In this document: piece by piece, positions 47,701-55,498 of the stretch
Layout: every line of letters starts with the position of its first letter
Numbering within the stretch: the stretch's first letter is position 1
Assembly: GCA_018609055.1 (NCBI GenBank)
Contig: JABAYJ010000004.1
Location: 108,763 to 172,762 of the forward strand
Direction: 5' to 3'
From: Flavobacteriales bacterium
GTDB lineage: Bacteria > Bacteroidota > Bacteroidia > Flavobacteriales_D > CAJJDF01
DNA length: 64,000 bases
The notes under the pieces: generated by a model
Database searches by the model: none
What the model was told of the DNA's origin: nothing
The model's input: only the letters and a program-made list of their open reading frames with translations
Translations under genes and position numbers: made by a program

Positions 47701-48747
47701 TTACAACTCCTCATTGAAATACACTTTGTAGAAGTGCATTTTCTTTTCTTCGTCATATCCTCTTTCCATATTATCTTTTACTGTGTCTATTTCGTCCACA
47801 TCTATTTTTATTTGGATACGAGTATCCAATAGGATTTCAGATTTTATTTTCTTCTTTTCTTTTTTAAGAGTGGCTTGCTCGATATTAAAACTTTCTTCTA
47901 ACTCAACTTGGTTAGCTACTTTGTAGTTTTCTTTGTATTCTTCAAACTTATCCGATACTTCAAAAGGGGCTAGCAATTCCTCTTCAATAATTTCTTTATT
48001 GATGAATTCATTCTCATTGAATACACGAATCGTTTGATTCAAGAAATCTTTTTGAGCATACGAATCATTCTCTTCCAATAAATTAGCCGAAAAATCCTTA
48101 ATCAAATTCAAATAATGTTTCGTTTGGTACGAATCATTTTTCACCTCATCCAATCCCAAAAAGGATTGTTTCCAGTAAGCTGCATCATAAGAGTTATTGT
48201 CTACTGATAACACTCTGAATCCCGTGTCCTTTTCTGAGTTTAGTACCAAACAACCTTTATCAATTTTTTGAAGCTTCACCCCTTTCTCTATAATGAAATC
48301 TACTCCATCAGCTCTGTGATTAAAGTTCAAGTATTCCATTTTGTTCTCAATCTTAAATATCCCTATTCCTTTACATTTGATATCATTGAATTCTAAATCG
48401 TGAAATTCTACTACAAATAGCTCTCCCGTTTTTATCTGTGGGTGATTGGAGTTCTCGTATAAATGCTGAATAATGGCGTTAGAAAATGGAACAAAATCCT
48501 GTAATCCTTCAAAATACTTGTTGCATAAATCATACACTGTATTGTATTCCAACCCAATGTGATGCCCAAACTGCTGAAGCTCTTGTGTTGCTTTTATCGA
48601 GCTCAAAAACAAACTCTTAAGTGCTTTTTCCTCCGCTTCAGAGATTGCCTGTTCTTGCTTTGCAAGTACATTAATTTCTTCACGAAGTTTACTTCCTACT
48701 TTCTGTAGAGTTACTTTTTCTATAAAAGTTCTTTTGGTGTTTAACAT
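47701..48747 (-). CDS. Nucleoid-associated protein (NdpA/YejK family)
   Basis: A 348-residue protein of the 37-kDa nucleoid-associated family (PF04245). The KTGELFVVEFHDLEFNDIKCKGIGIFKIE region near residues 106-135 (given by its core GELFVVEF and GIGIFK) and the INKE/EVSD segment near 255 fit the family. The C-terminal third is rich in lysine and glutamate (KKEKKKIKSE). The gene is read toward the exonuclease gene, whose stop directly abuts its own. Its first codons and promoter are duplicated 1.6 kb away at 50195-50412. Function in DNA organisation is assumed from the family. Confidence 0.85.
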   Translation of the reverse strand: MLNTKRTFIEKVTLQKVGSKLREEINVLAKQEQAISEAEEKALKSLFLSSIKATQELQQFGHHIGLEYNTVYDLCNKYFEGLQDFVPFSNAIIQHLYENSNHPQIKTGELFVVEFHDLEFNDIKCKGIGIFKIENKMEYLNFNHRADGVDFIIEKGVKLQKIDKGCLVLNSEKDTGFRVLSVDNNSYDAAYWKQSFLGLDEVKNDSYQTKHYLNLIKDFSANLLEENDSYAQKDFLNQTIRVFNENEFINKEIIEEELLAPFEVSDKFEEYKENYKVANQVELEESFNIEQATLKKEKKKIKSEILLDTRIQIKIDVDEIDTVKDNMERGYDEEKKMHFYKVYFNEEL

Positions 48748-48821
48748 TGAATTCGATTAATTGAAAGCGAATTTAAGATAATGGATTATTTATCGATTAC
48801 TAAAATCAAGTTTATCTTTCA
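48603..48821. repeat. Copy A of a 219-bp duplicated segment
   Basis: Covers the first 48 codons and promoter of the nucleoid-associated gene. A second copy at 50195-50412 in the same orientation matches at roughly 90 percent by eye. The two copies flank a 1.4-kb interval that holds three small genes. Confidence 0.92.
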
Positions 48822-48883
48822 GAATTAGGATTAATTCATTTTGATTTTAACTCAGTTGCAATGCTTCCTAATATATTTGACTT

Positions 48884-48911
48884 TACATTTGTTTCTGTAG
48901 AAATAAATGTA
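48884..48911. promoter_or_regulatory. Palindromic operator candidate upstream of the MarR gene
   Basis: TACATTTGTTTC (48884-48895) and GAAATAAATGTA (48900-48911) form a 12-bp inverted repeat with one mismatch and a four-base spacer. It includes TACATTTG, a -7 consensus match, and lies about 64 bases before the MarR start. The core TTTC-n4-GAAA recurs in the palindrome at 49478-49521. Confidence 0.5.
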
Positions 48912-48974
48912 GTGGTTTTAATTAGTCCCTATAAATGTTATATATTTATAAGCTTATGTCCTTTAAACCTAAAC

Positions 48975-49463
48975 ATGGAATACACTGATATTATAATAAG
49001 TTTAAGAAAAGTTATAAGATCTATAAATCTTGAAAACAAAAAAATAGAAAAGAAATATGGGGTTAGCACGCCTCAGATACTTATTCTTAATTTTTTAAAA
49101 GAAAAGGAGGATTGTCAATCTACAGCTACTGAATTGAAAAAATTTTTAAACTTGAATGCTAGTACAGTTACAGGTATAATTTCTAGATTAGAATCAAAAA
49201 GACTAATAGCAAGGATTCCCAATAATAAAGATAAAAGAGTGGTGAAAATTAGTTTAACTATTGAAGGAATTGGGTTAATTAATAAAATACCAGTAGTACT
49301 TCATGAAAAATTTGCTGAACGTCTAAAAAAACTAGATCCTAAATCAATTGTAGCTATACAAAAATCAATCGAAATCCTTGTTTCTTTGCTTGATGCTGAA
49401 GATATAGATGCTTCGCCTGTACTCTCTTCAATAGAAAACCTTAGTGACGAATCTAAAACATAA
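48975..49463 (+). CDS. MarR family transcriptional regulator
   Basis: A 162-residue winged-helix regulator. ATG 48975 gives the expected N-terminus MEYTDIIISLRKVIRSI, and the longest frame from 48861 would read through the palindrome. The DNA-binding unit has a recognition helix near NASTVTGIISRLESKRLI and a wing RIPNNKDKRVVKISL. The tail LDAEDIDASPVL resembles MarR proteins I associate with osmolyte gene control (EctR-like), but no such genes are in the window. It lies in the interval between the two duplicated segments, which suggests acquisition with its neighbours. Confidence 0.88.
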   Translation: MEYTDIIISLRKVIRSINLENKKIEKKYGVSTPQILILNFLKEKEDCQSTATELKKFLNLNASTVTGIISRLESKRLIARIPNNKDKRVVKISLTIEGIGLINKIPVVLHEKFAERLKKLDPKSIVAIQKSIEILVSLLDAEDIDASPVLSSIENLSDESKT

Positions 49464-49477
49464 GAGATTTCTAATTA

Positions 49478-49521
49478 TTTTTCATATATTTACTTTCTAA
49501 CGAAAGTAAATATATGAAAAA
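49478..49521. promoter_or_regulatory. Perfect 20-bp-stem palindrome containing a start codon
   Basis: TTTTTCATATATTTACTTTC (49478-49497) is the exact inverse of 49502-49521, with the loop TAAC. The ATG of the following gene (49514-49516) lies inside the right arm. The element starts 15 bases after the MarR stop. It could be an operator, a terminator for the MarR transcript, or an mRNA hairpin hiding the start codon. Confidence 0.75.
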
Positions 49522-49864
49522 AGAAGATATCCCAAGTTTTATCTCTTCATTCTTTAAAAAGGAATATAAAGAAGAAATATTAATTAAACCTGATGAAGTT
49601 AAAAGATATAGCTACCCAAAATCAAATAAGTACTATTCCCCTGATATTGAAGTGAAACACAGCCGAGGGACAGATTTTATATGTATTGAAAAAAAGTTTA
49701 AAAAAAGTGATATTCAGGGTATTATACAGAAATGGATTTTAATCAGCAATGAGGCTAGAAAACAACAGGGAAAACTTTGGGTATTTACAAAGAGTTCTGA
49801 AGAGAATAAGTTTCAAGGAATAATTGACAAGCTTGGTTTTCAGGCTGATTTGCAGGTGTATTGA
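49514..49864 (+). CDS. Small unknown protein, possible PD-(D/E)XK nuclease-like fold
   Basis: A 116-residue protein I do not recognise. The segment SPDIEVKHSRGTDFICIEKKFKK (described by its parts PDIEV and ICIEKK) has the Asp, then Glu-x-Lys order of PD-(D/E)XK nucleases. A helix and a strand (GKLWVFTKSS) follow as in that fold. Length is short for such an enzyme, so it may be a minimal or inactive member. ATG 49514 lies within a perfect hairpin, and transcription probably follows the MarR gene 50 bases upstream. The nuclease idea is inference from one motif. Confidence 0.5.
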   Translation: MKKEDIPSFISSFFKKEYKEEILIKPDEVKRYSYPKSNKYYSPDIEVKHSRGTDFICIEKKFKKSDIQGIIQKWILISNEARKQQGKLWVFTKSSEENKFQGIIDKLGFQADLQVY

Positions 49865-49868
49865 AAGC

Positions 49869-50057
49869 TTATACTTTTGCTAGGTTACAGTTTTCACAAT
49901 CCTTTATTTTTCCAAAGTATGTTTCTCTATACTCGTATACCTTTGAATATTTTATCCCAAAAATTGTTTTATAAATAGAAATAACGGGAACAGTTAAACT
50001 CCCCATTTTATAATGATGGTAGGTTTTTCTAATCGTTTCTCTTTTCAGTCTAATCAC
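49869..50057 (-). CDS. Hypothetical small protein (62 aa)
   Basis: A 62-codon frame from ATG 50057 with a basic N-terminus (MIRLKRETIRKTYHHYK), an aromatic centre and a CENC motif near the C-terminus. I recognise no family. It is convergent with the nuclease-like gene, four bases from its stop. It may be real because it fills the interval without overlap, but codon evidence is thin. An 18-bp-stem hairpin lies about 65 bases upstream of its start. Confidence 0.3.
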   Translation of the reverse strand: MIRLKRETIRKTYHHYKMGSLTVPVISIYKTIFGIKYSKVYEYRETYFGKIKDCENCNLAKV

Positions 50058-50121
50058 ATATAAAGGTAATCAATATTTTCTATAGAAAGAATTTATTGTT
50101 AGATCTCTATAACATTCTTGC

Positions 50122-50168
50122 ATTGTCATTAATAAAAACAACATGCATACGTTTTTATTAATGACAAT
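50122..50168. repeat. 18-bp perfect inverted repeat
   Basis: ATTGTCATTAATAAAAAC (50122-50139) and GTTTTTATTAATGACAAT (50151-50168) are exact inverses around an 11-base loop that itself contains ATGCAT. It lies 26 bases before duplicated copy B. No T-run follows. It could be an element end, an operator or a stable RNA hairpin. The 366-base gap from 50058 to 50423 holds this hairpin and copy B, with no intact gene seen. Confidence 0.7.
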
Positions 50169-50194
50169 AATTCCGAATATTCATTATAACTAAA

Positions 50195-50412
50195 TCAAAA
50201 ACAAACTCTTAATGTCTTTTCCTCAGTCTTATAAATTGCTTGTTCTTGCTTAGCAAGTACACTAATTTCTTCGCGAAGTTTACTTCCTACTTTTTTTTAG
50301 GGTTACTTTTTCTATAAAAGTTCTTTTGGTGTTTAGCATTGAATGCGATTAATTGAAAGCGAATTTAAGATAATGGATTATTTATCGTTTGCTAAAATCC
50401 AATTTATCTTTC
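50195..50412 (-). pseudogene. Copy B: truncated 5' duplicate of the nucleoid-associated gene
   Basis: About 218 bases match 48603-48821 at roughly 90 percent by eye. The copy includes the promoter region (50340-50412) and the ATG at 50337-50339, giving MLNTKRTFIEKVTL. A one-base insertion in the T-run near 50291-50298 then shifts the frame to a stop after about 19 codons. No sequence matching the rest of the 348-residue gene follows. It is a pseudogene fragment that may still carry a working promoter. Confidence 0.9.
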
Positions 50413-50423
50413 AACAACTGAAT

Positions 50424-52691
50424 CTAATCCTCCTTAATCTGAGTCTTATACAACCTCAACTCTTCATAAGTGAATTTATCACCCGAAATTTGTTTTAAGT
50501 CCGAAAGCGATTCGTCCGTGTAATTTTCAAAGACCTCGGCTAATTCCATTATTCTATCTTGCGGCAATACCTCCTTTAACTCTATGTAATTCTGATTAAT
50601 GAGTTTAATCAAATGACTAAATATAGTTGATTCAGTTAATTTTCTGGCTTTAGCCGTTTCGGCAACCGATTGGTTGGCTTGCCAAAGTTCCAGAGTAACT
50701 TCGATACTCGGCTTTTTCTTGCTTTTTCCTTTTTTGGATTTAGGCTCTTCGTACAAAGATTCTGCTTCTTCTACTCCTCCAGATTTTTCGGCAATGAGCT
50801 TCCTTATTTTCTTGCGCTTGGTGGTTTTGTACAAGATAATTTCTTCTGAAGTAAGGTTCTCTTTGGTAATTTCTTCACCAGAAACAATAATTTTTACCAA
50901 TAATTTTGCTTTCATCAATCGAGTTGCTGTATTGATTTGCAACTCTTCTATCTCCAATAGTTCACTGTAAAGTGTCTTTACTTTTTTGATGCGTTTTACT
51001 TCTTCTATTTTCGTCATCAACTCCTCTACCAAACCATCTATATCTTTGAAAAAATAGTCGTAAGCAGCTTCAAATCGTTCCTTGATAAAATTAATATCAA
51101 AGGGTTCTTTTCCAAATAAGTGATTTAATTGTTTGATAAAATTTTGTGCCAGAACCATCAAATCTTCCATTTTACTGGATTGTGTTTCTGCCCAAAGTGC
51201 AAATTTTGCCTTAGGTGATTTAGATTCTTCATCCTTATAACTATATCTGTGGTTTCGCCATTCCTGAGCTATATGTTTCCAATCAAACGTAGAATAAAGG
51301 TATTGAAATAGATAGTTTTTGGTTTCTTGTTGCAATGCCGATTTTATACGATCTTCACTTGCTTTCTGTTCGGAATAGCGCATTACATCCACATCATTTT
51401 TTAGCCCGTTCATTTGCAAAGGAGCTAATAAAACCAATCCTTTTAAAGAACGCAAACGCGATAAAGCCACATAAGCTTGCCCCGGTTGAAACACCTTAGA
51501 AACATCTAAAGCTGCTTTGTCAAAAGTAAGTCCTTGGCTTTTGTGAACCGTTATTGCCCAAGCTAATTTTAAAGGAAAATGCGTGTACGTACCCAGTACT
51601 TGTTCTTCAATTTCTTTGGTAGTTGGGTTTAATTTGTACCTAATGTTTTGCCAAACGTAATTTTCTACATCAATTGTTTTGTCTTCTTCAGGGAAATGAA
51701 CCAGAATTTCTTTTTCGCCAAGGTGAGAAATCACTCCCATTTTACCATTGTAGTAGTTTTTCTCGAAGGATAATTCGTTTTTAATAAACATTACCTGCGC
51801 CCCTACTTTTAAGACCAATTTTTCATCTACCGGGAAAATCCTATCAGGAAAATCGTCTATAATTTGAGCTTGGTAAGTAAAACTTTCTCCTTCCAATTCT
51901 TTTAAAGCCTTGAAATTAATTTCATCTGCACTTTTGTTATGAGTTGTTAAAGTAATAAAACCAGGATTTTTTTTATAATCAAAATCTGGATTAACAAATT
52001 GATTTAGAATACTTAAATCAGTATTAGTGATTGTGTTATTCCTGAGGTTATTAAGCACTTCAATAAATTGGTTATCAGTTTGTCTGAAAATTTTATCGAG
52101 CTCAATATACAAAGGTGGATTTTGAGTAATTACATGCGAATGAAAGAAATATTTACCTCGATAATATTTGCTCAAAAAGTTCCATTCTTGAGGCTTTACA
52201 ATAGGTGGTAACTGTAATAAATCTCCTATAAACAGTACTTGTACTCCTCCAAAAGGCCTTCTGTTTTTCCTTACAGATTGTAACATAAAATCTATGGAAT
52301 CCATTAAATCGGCTCGGAGCATACTGACTTCGTCAATAATTAAAAGCTCCATACTTTTGATTACGTTCTTTTTAGTTGCACTCATTTTAAAATGACGACC
52401 AAGTGTGCTTTTGGATTCTAATTTAATAGAACCTGCAAATTGCGGATCTACATTATCTGGAATAAATCCCCCAAAAGGAAGTTGAAAAAGCGAGTGAATA
52501 GTTACTCCACCAGCATTAAGAGCAGCAATTCCTGTAGGCGCTACAACTACAGTATTTTTGTGGGTTGTTGCAATAATTTCTTTGAGTAAAGTAGTTTTCC
52601 CTGTCCCTGCTTTCCCCGTTAAAAAAACCGACTTATTAGTTTGGTTAATAAACTTGATGGTGTAGGCTGCAGCTGGAGAAATTGAGCTCAT
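50424..52691 (-). CDS. PIF1-like helicase with C-terminal helix-turn-helix domain
   Basis: A 755-residue superfamily 1 helicase. Walker A is GKAGTGKT (26-33), the DEAD-like motif II is LLIIDEVSM, and motif III is FIGDLLQLPP. AITVHKSQGLTFDKA and YVALSRLRS are the motifs V and VI of the PIF1/RecD-like group. The C-terminal 90 residues carry a helix-turn-helix of the type seen in RecQ-like proteins (VTLELWQANQSVAETAKARKL, given as its beginning). The gene is 12 bases past duplicated copy B. Known relatives are often annotated as exonuclease V-type helicases or AAA ATPases. Confidence 0.9.
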   Translation of the reverse strand: MSSISPAAAYTIKFINQTNKSVFLTGKAGTGKTTLLKEIIATTHKNTVVVAPTGIAALNAGGVTIHSLFQLPFGGFIPDNVDPQFAGSIKLESKSTLGRHFKMSATKKNVIKSMELLIIDEVSMLRADLMDSIDFMLQSVRKNRRPFGGVQVLFIGDLLQLPPIVKPQEWNFLSKYYRGKYFFHSHVITQNPPLYIELDKIFRQTDNQFIEVLNNLRNNTITNTDLSILNQFVNPDFDYKKNPGFITLTTHNKSADEINFKALKELEGESFTYQAQIIDDFPDRIFPVDEKLVLKVGAQVMFIKNELSFEKNYYNGKMGVISHLGEKEILVHFPEEDKTIDVENYVWQNIRYKLNPTTKEIEEQVLGTYTHFPLKLAWAITVHKSQGLTFDKAALDVSKVFQPGQAYVALSRLRSLKGLVLLAPLQMNGLKNDVDVMRYSEQKASEDRIKSALQQETKNYLFQYLYSTFDWKHIAQEWRNHRYSYKDEESKSPKAKFALWAETQSSKMEDLMVLAQNFIKQLNHLFGKEPFDINFIKERFEAAYDYFFKDIDGLVEELMTKIEEVKRIKKVKTLYSELLEIEELQINTATRLMKAKLLVKIIVSGEEITKENLTSEEIILYKTTKRKKIRKLIAEKSGGVEEAESLYEEPKSKKGKSKKKPSIEVTLELWQANQSVAETAKARKLTESTIFSHLIKLINQNYIELKEVLPQDRIMELAEVFENYTDESLSDLKQISGDKFTYEELRLYKTQIKED

Positions 52692-52780
52692 TAAGATTTC
52701 ATTTTAAGAATATAAAAATAAGAAAAAAAGAGTAGTTAACTTATTTTAAAAGGGATAAAGGAGCTAAGGTTTATAACAAA

Positions 52781-53110
52781 TCAGAAATGAAATTTTTCTT
52801 CCAACACCTCAATCAATTCCTTTTGGTTGTATTTATAAATGTCTTTAATACGAAGAATATTAATCTTGTTTCTGAATTCTCTATCAGAAAATTGATTTAC
52901 AAAATCAGCATGTTTCTTTTCCATTACAAAAATAGAATCTGCCCAATCTAATTGAGCCAAATCAATAAAATTTGTTCCTAATTGAAAACAGATTCTCTGA
53001 TTTGTTCCTGCTGAATCAAAATTTAACTCTGGATATATTTCAGAAAAATAATCCTCAGCCGTTTTTGAGCGGTCTTTGTTTGCTGAACAGATGAAGAGGA
53101 TGTTTTGCAT
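52781..53110 (-). CDS. Low-molecular-weight protein tyrosine phosphatase-like protein
   Basis: A 109-residue phosphatase-fold protein. The P-loop has Cys8 and Arg14 in CSANKDRS, the C-x5-R-S pattern. FDSAGTNQR follows, as in other short LMW-PTP-like proteins. It is smaller than classical enzymes of about 150 residues, and the general-acid aspartate of the DPY motif near the C-terminus is not evident (IKDIYKY has D-I-Y). Activity on phosphotyrosine is therefore uncertain. Two bases separate its start from the bestrophin pseudogene end. Confidence 0.78.
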   Translation of the reverse strand: MQNILFICSANKDRSKTAEDYFSEIYPELNFDSAGTNQRICFQLGTNFIDLAQLDWADSIFVMEKKHADFVNQFSDREFRNKINILRIKDIYKYNQKELIEVLEEKFHF

Positions 53111-53111
53111 A

Positions 53112-54157
53112 CTACATCAAACCCCCATTAACAGCCTCCACAGCTGTTGGTAAATCTGTTTCGCCAAGCATTTCTCTCATGTCAATTTCTATAACTCGAC
53201 AAAGGTTTAGCATAGGAATATCGTTCGCCATTCCTTGAAATGGATTCTCGGTATAATCTCCTACAATTTCCATCATTACATATACCCAACCAATTAAAAC
53301 TGCTACAGGAATTGAAAGCCAAACTCCCCAATCTCCTAAGCTATGAATTTCTGGAATTATGCTCAATGGAATTAACGAAATGAATATCCCTAAAAATATC
53401 GACTCAGATTTGCATATTGACGAGGAAGAGGAAACTTTTTAATTCGTTTGTTTTTTCCCTGAAGGGTATAAAAACTCTTTAATAAATTAGCCAATTCCAT
53501 GTGACGAAAATCTTCAATTAATCCATCTTCTCTTAACTGTTTTAAATCAAGGGATTGCTCATTAATTATTTAGTAGCTGTGTTTACATTTCCCACCAATC
53601 TATCGTGTTCTTCTGGCGGTAAAAAACTCTTTAACTCAGAACGAGTAACGAGTAACGAGTAACGTCATCATCAATCATTCCTACTCCAAATTTTTCTTGA
53701 TAAATTTTAGCTGTTCTTCCTACATGTCCTCCTTGACTAGCATGCTCCCAAGGAGTTGGCACTAAAAACTGACTTCTATGAGCATACAACCAACCAATAT
53801 GCCTATAAATTAATCTTTGTTTTACCACTTTTATTTCCTCTTCCGAAACTTTTTTATCTACAAACAGACTTGTAATAAATCCATCAACCATCATTCGCCA
53901 TGAACGGGAATCATTTACAATTCCTCCCCAAATTTACGAGCTTCCCACATTCTATCGTAAGCCTGATTGTTCTTAAATCCCATGTAAAATGCTACCGCAG
54001 TTCCAATTATTGACAAGGAAAATAAAGGAATCGAAAATTCTATATAATCATAATGATAAAGTGCTGCAAAACCTCCCATTAGTAAGGTAAGCCACACAAT
54101 GTATGGTAAAGTCCATGCTACTAATTTAACAACACTAATTCCTTTGGTTACCATCAT
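53112..54157 (-). pseudogene. Bestrophin family channel, broken by four frame disruptions
   Basis: Read together, the minus-strand frames spell a bestrophin (UPF0187) membrane channel of about 340 residues. WTLPYIVWLTLLMGG and FKNNQAYDRMWEAR open it. Changing frame after codon CGT AAA near 53935 restores WGGIVNDSRSW. A 7-bp tandem expansion at 53641-53664 shifts it again before SELKSFLPPEEHDRL. A missing base near 53565 precedes INEQSLDLKQLREDG, and one in a T-run near 53393 precedes GIFISLIPLSIIPEIHS. The end has DNPF-like ENPFQG and the NDIPM motif. Three changes are single-base run errors, which could also be sequencing mistakes. The 14-base expansion could not. Confidence 0.88.
53641..53664. 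repeat. Tandem 7-bp repeat (ACGAGTA) inside the bestrophin pseudogene
   Basis: ACGAGTA occurs three times in succession followed by ACG. Removing two units restores the family's reading frame (DDVTRSELKSF), so the repeat probably arose by slipped-strand expansion. Confidence 0.9.
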
Positions 54158-54180
54158 AATTTTCTGATTTTTTTTAAACC

Positions 54181-55239
54181 TTATTTCTTTTTAAATACTC
54201 CTGCAGTTTCAATTTGTTCGAAAAACTCATTCACAGTTTTATCAATTGGTCTAAACTCCATGTTGAGTTCTCTCTTGATTTTAGAGTTATCGGCTTTCCA
54301 TGGGAAACCTACATTATCTCTAATAAATTGTCTTGGTATTCCTGCTAATGGTCCCACCAACATCATTAACCATTTTGGTAAAGTCTTTTTTGGTAAAGGA
54401 TATTTCTCCCCATAATTTGGTCTAAGCATATCTGCCAATTTCATAAAACTTAAATTCTCTGCCGAACAAATATGTCTTCCTCTTGCCTCTGGGGTAAAAC
54501 CAGCTCTGTAATGAGCTTCAGCAACATCACGCACATCTACACAGCCAATATTTAATGCTGGGGCTCCCATTTTAAATGATCCATCACCCATTTGTTTCAA
54601 AATACTAAAACTTTCGCCAGTTCCATGAGGATTAACTCCGGGACCTAAAATAAAAGAAGGATTAATAACATTCAAATCAAATCTCTCCTGATTTTCAGTC
54701 ATTTCCAAAGCTTTTTTCTCTGCCAATGTTTTAGAGTAACTATATGGAGTTTGTTTTAATGATGAAGTAGTATTCCATAAATCTTCTGTCATTGTTTGGT
54801 TAGGATAGTCTAATGTATCTTTTCCGTCTCCATAAATTGCAGCACAGCTACTAGTAAGCACTACTCTCTTAACAGAATCAGTTTTCTGAACAGTTTTAAA
54901 TACGTTTTCAGTTCCATTTAATGCTGGGTCTATCAAGTCTTTTTGTGGATTCTTGGTATTTATAATAAAAGGAGAGGCGGAATGTATTACCAATTCACAT
55001 CCTTTCATAGCTTCCACATAACTCCCTTCCTGAAGTAAATCTGCTTTAAAATATTTAATCTCTCCTTTAGAGTTATTAGCTACTTCATCCAAAGATTTAG
55101 TCTTATCTTTGTTTTCTGGATTTCTGATTGGTGCATGAACTGTATGTCCATTTTCCAATAAGTTTTTTGCAATATGTCCTCCTAGGTATCCAGTTGCGCC
55201 AGTCAACATTACTGGTTTTGACTTATCTATATTCTTCAT
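54181..55239 (-). CDS. NAD-dependent epimerase/reductase (extended SDR)
   Basis: A 352-residue extended short-chain dehydrogenase. The nucleotide-binding motif is TGATGYLGGHIA (residues 14-25). The catalytic motif is the YSYSK pattern (SYSKTLAEKKA near residue 168), with the partner serine in LTSSCAAIYG. It resembles dihydroflavonol-4-reductase/cinnamoyl-CoA reductase-like proteins, which reduce carbonyl groups with NADPH. The substrate is unknown. It is 24 bases upstream (in transcription order) of the bestrophin pseudogene and could once have been co-transcribed with it. Confidence 0.88.
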   Translation of the reverse strand: MKNIDKSKPVMLTGATGYLGGHIAKNLLENGHTVHAPIRNPENKDKTKSLDEVANNSKGEIKYFKADLLQEGSYVEAMKGCELVIHSASPFIINTKNPQKDLIDPALNGTENVFKTVQKTDSVKRVVLTSSCAAIYGDGKDTLDYPNQTMTEDLWNTTSSLKQTPYSYSKTLAEKKALEMTENQERFDLNVINPSFILGPGVNPHGTGESFSILKQMGDGSFKMGAPALNIGCVDVRDVAEAHYRAGFTPEARGRHICSAENLSFMKLADMLRPNYGEKYPLPKKTLPKWLMMLVGPLAGIPRQFIRDNVGFPWKADNSKIKRELNMEFRPIDKTVNEFFEQIETAGVFKKK

Positions 55240-55464
55240 AATTTTTATTTAGTAAAAGATACCTGTGAAATAAATGGTCCTTTGCACACATATTAATAAT
55301 ATAACACTAAATTAATAAAACAAATTGGAGTAATGTTCTACAAGTTGATTATATAAACTATATCTAAAAATAATTATCAAATAAAAAAGAGTCTTAATAT
55401 AAATCCAATCCCTACGGATATAAATTAGTCAATAAAAATATTTTAGATCACTCAGGATTAATTG

Positions 55465-55472
55465 TATATTTG
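55465..55472 (+). promoter_or_regulatory. -7 box of the CASTOR/POLLUX-type channel gene
   Basis: TATATTTG is an exact TAnnTTTG match ending 26 bases before the ATG at 55499. TTTTA near 55440 may be a weak -33 element. The 259-base gap between the divergent SDR and channel genes shows no other feature. Confidence 0.55.
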
Positions 55473-55498
55473 ATAGGATAACACAACACTTACAAATT

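Noticed and set aside
48861..48974. Longer start for the MarR protein
   Set aside because: The extra 38 residues run through the palindrome and -7-like box and do not look like a MarR N-terminus.
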